Origin: an uncultured Flavobacteriales bacterium
Lineage (GTDB): Bacteria > Bacteroidota > Bacteroidia > Flavobacteriales > Weeksellaceae
DNA: 16,807 nucleotides
Direction: 5' to 3'
Assembly: GCA_937973555.1 (NCBI GenBank)
Contig: CALJKL010000022.1
Coordinates: 1-16,807, forward strand
The notes under the pieces are model-generated. The model was not told the origin of the DNA, did not search any database, and was given only the letters and a program-made list of their open reading frames with translations. Both the position numbers and the translations under genes were made by a program. Below, piece by piece: positions 1 through 6,962 of the stretch (its first letter is position 1; the number at the start of each line of letters is the position of its first letter).

Positions 1-1
1 C

Positions 2-298
2 TTACTTGCTGGGGCGAGTCCAGAAAAAATCGCAGCATTTCGCTCTTTTGGCATCCTCCTCGGACGAGCATTTCAGGTCAAGGATGATATCCTCGATCAT
101 GACAGTGATTGTGCGACGCTCGGTAAAGAAGCAGGCAAAGATGTCGCTCTCGGAAAAGGTATCGTCTCTCTGGTCGGTATCGAAAAATCACGAGAAATAC
201 TTGCACAACTCGAGCAAGATATGCTCGCCCTTATCGACCAATTTGGTGATGAGCGGTTTGGTGATATCGTGGAGTATGTGGTACATAGAATAAAATAA
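2..298 (+). CDS. Polyprenyl (isoprenoid) diphosphate synthase, C-terminal fragment; foreign codon usage
   Basis: This is the last 98 residues of an all-trans polyprenyl diphosphate synthase; the 5' part lies outside the window. These enzymes condense isopentenyl diphosphate onto an allylic diphosphate to make C15-C20 or longer isoprenoid chains. The visible motif is FQVKDDILD (around residues 25-33 of the fragment), the second aspartate-rich motif that binds Mg-diphosphate. It is followed by a LGKEAGKD segment that matches the conserved LGKxxGKD found in the family. Codon use is unlike everything downstream: 7 of 12 Leu codons are CTC and 7 of 9 Ile codons are ATC, and GC is about 46% by hand count. 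I infer it comes from a different genome than the flavobacterial genes. The chain-length class cannot be told from the fragment. Confidence 0.85.
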   Translation, partial: LLAGASPEKIAAFRSFGILLGRAFQVKDDILDHDSDCATLGKEAGKDVALGKGIVSLVGIEKSREILAQLEQDMLALIDQFGDERFGDIVEYVVHRIK

Positions 299-548
299 TA
301 ATTTTTATTTTTGGAGTTTCTAAAGAGAGGAAACTGATCTGATCTATCTTTGCTTGAAGAAAATCCCAAGCTGAAGAGAGTGACTTCAGTCCTTACCATT
401 TTGAACTCAATTTGATTTCATGATTTTTTTAGATTTTTTACCTCGATAACAGTCGAGTTTTCTGCCATAGTAACGTCCTACAAATGTTAATAATTGTTAA
501 CAAGTAGTATAGCTGCTTTAAAGGCAAAAAACGAATATATTTACTATG

Positions 549-1223
549 CTATGAGTTACTGCGTACTATATGGGCAAGTGCATAGTCAAACGTACCACCA
601 ACCTTTTTACCTGGGTTAAAGATGTTGTGTGGGTCAAATAAGCTTTTAACAGTAGTTTTTAGGCCTTTTATATTTGCCAGTTTGAATTTCTTTTCCAGAG
701 AATGAACTTCTTGATGGATTGATGCCGGCTTTTCTTCTACTACAGGTTTTTCTATTTCTATAATTTTTCTGCGTTCTGCTTGAAGCCTTTCTTCTTCATT
801 CTTTTTTTCAATTTCTTCTTTGGCTTGATATATTTCTGAAAATTCCTTAACTATTTCATCTTCAATATTTTTCTGAAGCTGCGTCTGTTCTTCTTCTTTT
901 TCTATAAAATATTCTTCATCTATTTTTTCTTCTGAAGAAATTTTTTCTACAGATGCCTCAACTGTTTCAACATCTTGTATCTGTTTTATATCTATTTCAA
1001 AATCAATTACTTTCCTTTCTATATCATTTAATTCTTCTGTTTGTTTTTGAAATATAGCAAGTACATCATCATAAACTTTCAGAGTTGAAACTTTATCAGA
1101 AAAATCTTTAATTTTTTTGATGTTATGGATAAAATCCTCTTTTGAAGAATAACCAGAAAACTCTTTTGCAAGGTTTTTAACTTCCTGAAACTGCTGATCT
1201 TGAGTTTCTTGTAAATTTTGCAT
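549..1223 (-). CDS. Coiled-coil hypothetical protein with an FAD-oxidase-like C-terminal tail; probable chimera
   Basis: I do not recognise a function. From the ATG at 1223 the product is 224 residues; an ATG at 1298 would add 25 residues but overlap the divergent tdk start and its likely promoter, so I prefer 1223. Residues about 1-190 are Lys/Glu/Ile-rich with long charged helical stretches (EEIEKKNEEERLQAERR), very probably coiled coil. The segment KLANIKGLK resembles, from memory, a conserved stretch of Bacteroidetes hypothetical proteins that carry a low-complexity N-terminus and a further C-terminal domain, which is missing here. The last 27 residues (PHNIFNPGKKVGG to the end) instead resemble the extreme C-terminus of FAD-linked oxidases, usually written FDPxxIxNPGK. 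GC also rises from about 31% (641-720) to 41% (551-640). I infer that two unrelated reading frames are joined near 630-650. Confidence 0.6.
   Translation of the reverse strand: MQNLQETQDQQFQEVKNLAKEFSGYSSKEDFIHNIKKIKDFSDKVSTLKVYDDVLAIFQKQTEELNDIERKVIDFEIDIKQIQDVETVEASVEKISSEEKIDEEYFIEKEEEQTQLQKNIEDEIVKEFSEIYQAKEEIEKKNEEERLQAERRKIIEIEKPVVEEKPASIHQEVHSLEKKFKLANIKGLKTTVKSLFDPHNIFNPGKKVGGTFDYALAHIVRSNS
630..650. other. Putative junction between two genomes (assembly chimera or recombination point)
   Basis: The codons for KSLFD (633-647 on the minus strand) sit where a flavobacterial coiled-coil protein changes to an FAD-oxidase-type tail. Either side could plausibly encode KSLFD, so a short shared sequence here could have bridged two contigs. 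Base composition shifts at the same place, and the gene further left (2-298) has non-flavobacterial codon usage. This is inference from composition and remembered family motifs. Confidence 0.5.
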
Positions 1224-1252
1224 GTTAAATCTTTTAAAATTGCTTAATTTTG
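1218..1252 (+). promoter_or_regulatory. Candidate flavobacterial promoter for the tdk operon
   Basis: TAATTTTG at 1245-1252 matches the Bacteroidetes -7 element TAnnTTTG, with a TTG at 1218-1220 as the -33 element. The 24-base spacer is one base beyond the usual 17-23. Transcription would begin about 20 bases before the tdk ATG at 1280. It supports the shorter start (1223) for the divergent ORF. Confidence 0.45.
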
Positions 1253-1279
1253 AAACTAATTTATCTGCTAATTTAGACA

Positions 1280-1864
1280 ATGTTTTTAGAAAATACAATT
1301 AATCACGCAAAACAAAGCGGTTGGATGGAGGTGATCTGCGGTTCTATGTTCTCGGGGAAAACTGAAGAACTCATCCGTAGATTGAGGCGTGCAGAGATGG
1401 CGGGGCAAAAAGTAGAGATTTTTAAACCAAGAATCGACACCCGATATGATGATGTAGAAGTAGTCTCTCACAACCACAACAAAATCATGAGTACACCTGT
1501 AGAAAGTTCTAATGAAATTCTACTTTTGGGTTCTACTTGTGACGTGATAGGAATAGATGAAGCCCAGTTTTTCGATGAAGGCATTGTAGAAGTTGCTAAT
1601 AAAATGGCCAATAATGGAATCCGTGTTGTCGTTGCAGGTTTGGATATGGATTTTATGGGAAGACCTTTTGGCCCGATGCCTTATCTAATGGCAACAGCAG
1701 AATACGTGACCAAAGTGCATGCAATTTGTAAAAAAACCGGAAACCTTGCCAATTATTCTATGAGAACTTCTTCCAGTCAGGATTTGGTTCAATTGGGGGA
1801 AACAGAAAGTTATGAAGCGGTAAGCAGAAGAGTTTTCGTAGACGATATTTTGAACAGAAAGTAA
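1280..1864 (+). CDS. tdk: Thymidine kinase (type II, TK1-like)
   Basis: Cytosolic salvage enzyme that phosphorylates thymidine to dTMP with ATP. The 194-residue product has the P-loop GSMFSGKT (21-28), the catalytic acid in IDEAQFF (E94), and the GLDMDF and GPMP segments (about 120-134) typical of TK1-like kinases. In most of the family four cysteines bind a structural zinc. Here only C150 remains: the second position is T153 (CKKTG), and the C-terminal CxxC pair is replaced by S182 and V185 (YEAVSRRV). I recall the same loss in other Flavobacteriia, so this looks lineage-specific and not damaged. The stop codon is directly followed by the ATG of murF-alr, so the two are co-transcribed. The start at 1280 gives the N-terminus MFLENTINHAKQSGW, which matches remembered flavobacterial thymidine kinases. 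Confidence 0.95.
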   Translation: MFLENTINHAKQSGWMEVICGSMFSGKTEELIRRLRRAEMAGQKVEIFKPRIDTRYDDVEVVSHNHNKIMSTPVESSNEILLLGSTCDVIGIDEAQFFDEGIVEVANKMANNGIRVVVAGLDMDFMGRPFGPMPYLMATAEYVTKVHAICKKTGNLANYSMRTSSSQDLVQLGETESYEAVSRRVFVDDILNRK

Positions 1865-4312
1865 ATGAATTACACCACCAAAGAAATTGCAGAAATTACA
1901 CAGTCTCAACTTATTGGAGACAAAAACCTGCATGTTCAGAACCTTGCTTTTGACAGCAGAAACATCTATTCTGTTGCCAATACTGCTTTTATCGCCATCA
2001 ATACTCCTAAAAATTCTGGAGAAAAATATATTCCCCAAGCCATAGAAAAAGGCATAGAAATTATTATCTCTGAAAATTTTTATGCTGATTTTGAGGGAAT
2101 TACCTGGATTATTGTAGAAAATACGGTAAAATTCCTTCAGGATTTAGCCAAATATCATGTTGAAAATTCTCAACTGAAAACAATAGGAATTACCGGGAGT
2201 AACGGAAAAACAATCGTTAAAGAATGGCTTTACCAATGCTTTTGGAACGAATTACCGACTGTGAAATCTCCCAAAAGTTTTAATTCCCAGATTGGATTAC
2301 CCATTTCTCTTTTAGAAATTTCTAAAAAGCATCAATTGGGAATTTTCGAGGTGGGAATTTCTAAGCCTCAGGAAATGGCCATTCTGGAAAATATTTTTTC
2401 TCCTGAAATAGGTGTTCTTACCCATATCGGAACTGCGCATTCTTCTAATTTTAAAAATGAGGAAGAATTGATTGACGAAAAACTTATTTTATTTAAAAAT
2501 TCAAAAATTATTATATACAATGGAGATAATGATTTGGTTTTCAATAAAATAAATGATATATATTCAAACAAAAAACTTATCAGTTTCGGATTAAATAGAA
2601 GAAATGATGTTACCATTGTTTCTGATTTCAAAAAACTTAATGAAGACGTAAAAGTTCAATATAAAAACGAAACTTTTTCTTTTCCAGTACAACAGAGAGA
2701 TGAAGCCACACTTACCAATGCTTTGGCAGTTATTTCTGTATTGAAGGAACTTGGTTTTTCAAATGAAATAATCATCGAAAAAGTAAATGCTTTGAAGGCT
2801 GTAGAAATGCGTCTCGAAAGCATCAATGGCGTTCGTAATAATCTCATTATCAATGATTCTTTTAATCTGGATTTAGATTCATTGGTGATTGCATTTCAGT
2901 TTATCAAGCAGTATAATAAACCTCAAAAGACTTTAATTCTTACGGATATTATTGATGTGAAAGAAGATGAAGTTTCTTTGTACAATAAAGTGGCTGAACT
3001 CACCAATGAGCAGAATTTTACGACTGTTTTCTTGGTAGGAACTCAAATTACAAGATTTCAGGAAAAATTCAATGCCCATACTTTTACCTTCGAAAAAACA
3101 AAACAATTAATTGAAAGTCAGCAACTTAATCAATTAGAAAATCAGTTGATTCTTTTAAAAGGTGCTAGAATTTTCGAAATGGAAAAGGTGAAAAACCATC
3201 TCGAATTACAAAAACACGACACGGTTTTGGAAGTGAATCTGAATGCTATTTTACATAACATCAATGTTCACAAATCTTTACTGAAACCAGAAACCAAGAT
3301 TTGTGCCATGGTAAAGGCCTATTCTTATGGACTTGGAGGTTATGAAATTGCTGAATTTTTACAACATCATCATATTGATTATCTGGGCGTTGCTTATGCA
3401 GACGAAGGTGTAGATCTTCGAAAAAATGGTATTACCACACCAATTTTGGTAATGAATCCTGAGCAGGGAAGCTATGACATTATTATTGATTACAACCTAG
3501 AACCGGAGATATACAGTTTAAGAGTATTAGATCTGTTTACCAATCAACTCCAGTTGAAAGGAATTCAGCAGAAATATCCTATTCATCTCAAAATTGAAAC
3601 CGGAATGCATCGTTTGGGTTTCAAAGAAGAAGAAATTGACGAACTGATTGAAAATCTTAAAAAGCACAATATCAAAGTAGCGAGTATTTTCAGCCATCTT
3701 TCCTCTGCAGATATTCCTGAAGAAAGAGAATATACACTCTCGCAAATAGAGATTTTCACAAGAATTTCTGACAAAATTACGAAGGCCTTAGGATATCAGC
3801 CTATTAGACATATTTTGAATTCTTCCGGAATTACCAATTACACTGAATATCAATTTGATATGGTTCGCATTGGCATTGGTATGGTGGGAATTTCTCCTAT
3901 TATTGAAATAAAGCGTCAATTGCAGAATGCCGTCACCTTCAAAACCGTTATTTCACAAATTTCGGAAATTAAAAAAGGAGATTCTATTGGCTACAGCAGA
4001 AAACATATCGCCGAAAAAGATGCCAGAATTGCTACCATTCCTGTGGGATATGCAGACGGTATTCCAAGGTTAATTGGAAATAAAGCCGGTTTTTTGGGGA
4101 TCAATGGCCATAAGGTTCCTATTGTAGGTAATATATGCATGGATATGCTGATGGTAGATTTAGGTGATTTACAAGCAAAAGATGGAGATGAAGTAATTAT
4201 CTTCAATGCACATCCTACGCTGGAAGAATTTGCAGAGTATTGTAAAACAATTCCTTACGAAGTTTTAACTTCTATTTCAAGAAGAGTAAAAAGAATTTAT
4301 ATCAAAAACTAA
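1865..4312 (+). CDS. Bifunctional UDP-MurNAc-tripeptide--D-Ala-D-Ala ligase / alanine racemase (MurF-Alr fusion)
   Basis: An 815-residue fusion of two steps of peptidoglycan precursor synthesis. The C-terminal racemase makes D-alanine from L-alanine, and the N-terminal ligase attaches D-Ala-D-Ala to UDP-MurNAc-tripeptide; both act in the cytoplasm. MurF half, about residues 1-450: the ATP-binding loop GITGSNGKT (108-116), KSFNSQIGLP, FEVGISKPQEM and THIGTAHSSNF are typical Mur ligase motifs. Alr half, about 455-815: MVKAYSYGLG contains the PLP lysine K484, IETGMHRLGF is the conserved middle motif, Y710 in GYSRK is the likely second catalytic base, and GNICMDM follows near the C-terminus. The fusion is common in Bacteroidetes and would be annotated murF/alr. 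The gene abuts tdk with no spacer and precedes the patatin gene by 12 bases, so it sits inside an operon. Both halves look intact. Confidence 0.95.
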   Translation: MNYTTKEIAEITQSQLIGDKNLHVQNLAFDSRNIYSVANTAFIAINTPKNSGEKYIPQAIEKGIEIIISENFYADFEGITWIIVENTVKFLQDLAKYHVENSQLKTIGITGSNGKTIVKEWLYQCFWNELPTVKSPKSFNSQIGLPISLLEISKKHQLGIFEVGISKPQEMAILENIFSPEIGVLTHIGTAHSSNFKNEEELIDEKLILFKNSKIIIYNGDNDLVFNKINDIYSNKKLISFGLNRRNDVTIVSDFKKLNEDVKVQYKNETFSFPVQQRDEATLTNALAVISVLKELGFSNEIIIEKVNALKAVEMRLESINGVRNNLIINDSFNLDLDSLVIAFQFIKQYNKPQKTLILTDIIDVKEDEVSLYNKVAELTNEQNFTTVFLVGTQITRFQEKFNAHTFTFEKTKQLIESQQLNQLENQLILLKGARIFEMEKVKNHLELQKHDTVLEVNLNAILHNINVHKSLLKPETKICAMVKAYSYGLGGYEIAEFLQHHHIDYLGVAYADEGVDLRKNGITTPILVMNPEQGSYDIIIDYNLEPEIYSLRVLDLFTNQLQLKGIQQKYPIHLKIETGMHRLGFKEEEIDELIENLKKHNIKVASIFSHLSSADIPEEREYTLSQIEIFTRISDKITKALGYQPIRHILNSSGITNYTEYQFDMVRIGIGMVGISPIIEIKRQLQNAVTFKTVISQISEIKKGDSIGYSRKHIAEKDARIATIPVGYADGIPRLIGNKAGFLGINGHKVPIVGNICMDMLMVDLGDLQAKDGDEVIIFNAHPTLEEFAEYCKTIPYEVLTSISRRVKRIYIKN

Positions 4313-4324
4313 AAACAACCAATC

Positions 4325-6481
4325 GTGAGAAAATACTTCTTGATTATTTTATTGTTAATCAATTATTTAACGATTTTTTCTCAGGTAAAGGAGAATCTTA
4401 AAATTCCCCAAAATCCTAAGATTGGACTTTCTCTTTCTGGAGGTGGTGCTAAGGGTTTTGCTCACGTGGGTGTTTTGAAGGTACTAGATTCCCTTGGCGT
4501 AAAAGTAGATTATATTTCAGGAACCAGCATGGGTGCTATTGTTGGCGGTTTATATGCATCTGGATATTCTGGAAAAGAAATAGAAAAAATAGTAAAAGAA
4601 ACAGATTTTTATAACCTTATATCAAAACAAAGCAATAGGGCAGATGCTTCTTTCTTTGATAAATCTGTTGATAAATACCTGCTGAAAGTTCCTGTGAAAA
4701 ATGGAAAAGTAACATTACCTACCTCTATTTCTTCTGGTCATCAAAATCTTTATTTACTGAAAGAATTATTCAAAAATGTTTCTAAAACAAAGGATTTCAG
4801 TAAGTTACCTATTCCATTTATGTGCGTAGCTACAAATTTGGAATCTGGAAACATTAAAATTTTTGAAAATGGAGATATTGCAGAATCTATTCTGGCCAGT
4901 TCTGCATTTCCTTCACTAATGGATCCTGTGAAAGTAGGGGACAGTATTTACATAGATGGTGCTATGTCTATTAATTATCCTTCTGAACCATTAAAAAAGA
5001 AGGGCATGGACATTGTAATCGGTGTAAATCTTAATCAAGGGCTTAATAAAATTGATAATATAAACAGTATTATTGACATTTTTAACCAAGTAACGGATTT
5101 TAGTATTGTAAAGGAAACCAAAAATCAAAATAATTTTACTGATCTAAATATCCATCCAAATTTAGAGGGATTGGGCGTTACCAGTTTCGAAGAAAAAGAA
5201 AAGATTATCAAAATAGGTTATAATGAAGCATTGAAATATGTAGATTTCTTGAACAAATTGCCTAAAAAAAATTATGAAAATCTAACAGCTCCAGTCAATC
5301 CTATTTATTCCACTGTCTATAAAATTGACGGTTTCGAATTAGAGAATAATAATATTTATAATGAGGCTTATGTTCTCGGTAAAATGAATTTGAAGATTCC
5401 GTCAGTTCAGACATATGGCAGCATCAATAAAATGATAGATAAGTTATATGCAACCCAAGATTATAAATCCATTAAATACGAAATAAATCAACAAGACAAC
5501 AAAAATATTCTTAAAATATCTGTAAATGAAGATAATAACCGATTTTTTTTAAAATTTGGCTTGCACTATGATGAGATTTTTAAATCAGGTCTTTTGGCTA
5601 ATTTAACCATCAAAAGATTGATTTTTAAAAATTCTAGTTTTTCCATGGATGCTATTCTGGGAGACAAACCAAGATTCTATCTCAATTACTTCATTGACAA
5701 TGGATATATTCCTGGTTTTGGTCTGTATGCATCAGGAATGTCCTTTGATCTTAAAAATAAAGATGGAATAGCCCAGGAAAAATGGAAATGGTTTACAAAT
5801 GAAGCTTTTCTACAATCGGTATGGAGTGATAAATTTGCGATAGGTGGAGGAATTTGTTTTGATAATTTTGAGTCATTTAACTATATCAATAATGAAAAAA
5901 ATACAGGGAATTTTTTGAATCCATTTATTTTCATTAAAGGCGACAATCAGGACAGTAAAACATTTCCCAAAAAGGGTTTCTACACAAAAATTGAAGCAAA
6001 AATTTATAATGCTTTCAATAATAGTTCCCAAAAAAGAGCATTTCAAATTCAGGCAGATATAAGAGGTAATTTCACCTTAACAAAATGGCTTACCTATCGT
6101 CTTAATACGTTTTACGGTATTACCATCAATTCTGTAGATAATTTTTATTTATATAGACTGGGAGGAATATTCGAACAAGATTTAGGAAATTTTGTAAAAT
6201 TTAATGGATATGAACTTGGGCAAGAGGTCAATAATAATGCAATTCAATTATCAAACAGTTTGCAGTTTAATCCATATAAAAACTATTACATCTCAGCAAA
6301 TTTTAATGTTGCCAACCTTTTTGATGATTTTAAAGAAGCCAATTTTTTAAAGATAAAATATAGTTCTATAGGATTAACGGCAGGATATGACTCTCCTTTT
6401 GGGCAAATAAAATTGAATTATAGTCATGCCTTAAATAATAATCCAGGGATTTTCTCAATTATATTGGGACACTGGTTTTAA
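4325..6481 (+). CDS. Patatin-like phospholipase with C-terminal outer-membrane beta-barrel
   Basis: A 718-residue protein starting with GTG, preceded by a hydrophobic signal peptide (residues 1-19, cleavage likely before Q20 in TIFSQ). The patatin domain follows: oxyanion loop GGGAKG (39-44), nucleophile elbow GTSMG with S68, and the catalytic aspartate D211 in DGA. These make a Ser-Asp dyad lipase or acyl hydrolase. Residues about 320-400 look like a POTRA-type linker. About 400-718 are rich in alternating aromatic/polar strands and end in HWF, the terminal phenylalanine seen in outer-membrane barrel proteins. This layout is that of the PlpD-like (type Vd) family, where the barrel anchors or exports the lipase domain; whether the domain is released cannot be read from sequence. 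It lies between murF-alr and ybeY, 12 and 21 bases away. Confidence 0.9.
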   Translation: MRKYFLIILLLINYLTIFSQVKENLKIPQNPKIGLSLSGGGAKGFAHVGVLKVLDSLGVKVDYISGTSMGAIVGGLYASGYSGKEIEKIVKETDFYNLISKQSNRADASFFDKSVDKYLLKVPVKNGKVTLPTSISSGHQNLYLLKELFKNVSKTKDFSKLPIPFMCVATNLESGNIKIFENGDIAESILASSAFPSLMDPVKVGDSIYIDGAMSINYPSEPLKKKGMDIVIGVNLNQGLNKIDNINSIIDIFNQVTDFSIVKETKNQNNFTDLNIHPNLEGLGVTSFEEKEKIIKIGYNEALKYVDFLNKLPKKNYENLTAPVNPIYSTVYKIDGFELENNNIYNEAYVLGKMNLKIPSVQTYGSINKMIDKLYATQDYKSIKYEINQQDNKNILKISVNEDNNRFFLKFGLHYDEIFKSGLLANLTIKRLIFKNSSFSMDAILGDKPRFYLNYFIDNGYIPGFGLYASGMSFDLKNKDGIAQEKWKWFTNEAFLQSVWSDKFAIGGGICFDNFESFNYINNEKNTGNFLNPFIFIKGDNQDSKTFPKKGFYTKIEAKIYNAFNNSSQKRAFQIQADIRGNFTLTKWLTYRLNTFYGITINSVDNFYLYRLGGIFEQDLGNFVKFNGYELGQEVNNNAIQLSNSLQFNPYKNYYISANFNVANLFDDFKEANFLKIKYSSIGLTAGYDSPFGQIKLNYSHALNNNPGIFSIILGHWF

Positions 6482-6502
6482 TACATATAAAATTATTTTT
6501 TG

Positions 6503-6916
6503 ATGATACATTTTTTCTACGAAAATATAGATGAAAACATTGATGAAAGCATTAAATCCTGGATTGAAAATATCATTATTTCTGAACAAAAAAAATTAGG
6601 CGAGATCAATTATATTTTTTGTGATGACGAATATTTACTCAAAATCAATCAAGATTTTCTAGACCACGATTATTATACAGATATCATCACCTTCGATAAC
6701 GTAAGAGGAAAAACCATTTCAGGAGAGATTTTTGTATCTTTGACCCGAATTAAGGACAATGCCAGTCTTATTTCAAAAAATTACGAAGAAGAGCAAAGAA
6801 GAGTAATAGCGCATGGCGTTCTTCATTTGTGTGGTTATAAAGATAAAACAGAAAAAGAACAAACTGAAATGCGTTCAAAAGAAGACTTTTATCTTGCTAG
6901 ATATCTAGAATCATAA
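6503..6916 (+). CDS. ybeY: Endoribonuclease YbeY (rRNA maturation factor)
   Basis: Metal-dependent endoribonuclease involved in 16S rRNA 3'-end maturation and ribosome quality control. The ATG at 6503 gives 137 residues, normal for the family; an upstream TTG at 6500 adds one residue and is less likely. TDIITFD (59-65) and GEIFVS (74-79) are conserved core motifs. The metal site HGVLHLCGYKD has H104 and H108, but the third ligand position holds D114 where most YbeY proteins have histidine (HGxLHLxGYDH). I recall aspartate there in other Bacteroidetes, so this looks like a lineage variant. It is the fourth gene of the tdk operon. The 46 bases between it and mnmG contain a parS site. Confidence 0.93.
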   Translation: MIHFFYENIDENIDESIKSWIENIIISEQKKLGEINYIFCDDEYLLKINQDFLDHDYYTDIITFDNVRGKTISGEIFVSLTRIKDNASLISKNYEEEQRRVIAHGVLHLCGYKDKTEKEQTEMRSKEDFYLARYLES

Positions 6917-6928
6917 TCTTTTTTTGTA

Positions 6929-6946
6929 ATGTTTCACGTGAAACAT
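6929..6946. promoter_or_regulatory. parS site (ParB-binding centromere), copy 1
   Basis: TGTTTCACGTGAAACA at 6930-6945 is identical to the widely conserved bacterial parS consensus. With one flanking base each side it forms an 18-base perfect palindrome. It lies 16 bases before the mnmG ATG. ParB binding here would nucleate the partition complex, which normally sits close to the chromosomal origin. Confidence 0.93.
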
Positions 6947-6962
6947 ATTAAATTTTATCAGA

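Noticed and set aside
97..399. 100-residue minus-strand ORF across the polyprenyl synthetase end
   Set aside because: It is antisense to a clear conserved coding frame and its product has no recognisable features.
442..457. Inverted repeat CTCGA-TAACAG-TCGAG followed by TTTT, possible terminator
   Set aside because: Only five base pairs and a short interrupted T run, 144 bases from the upstream gene end; too weak to call.
485..503. TGTTAATAATTGTTAACAA, sharing an 11-base string with the candidate origin (11298-11307 region)
   Set aside because: Short, AT-only strings of this kind recur by chance in such AT-rich sequence, and this copy lies in the probably foreign part of the window.
640..645. 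HindIII site AAGCTT at the suspected junction, suggesting a cloning chimera
   Set aside because: The same hexamer occurs several times elsewhere in the window (for example inside mnmG), so its presence here is uninformative.
1224..1298. Extension of the divergent coiled-coil ORF to the ATG at 1298
   Set aside because: It would overlap the tdk start by 19 bases and cover the likely tdk promoter; the ATG at 1223 leaves a normal divergent spacer.
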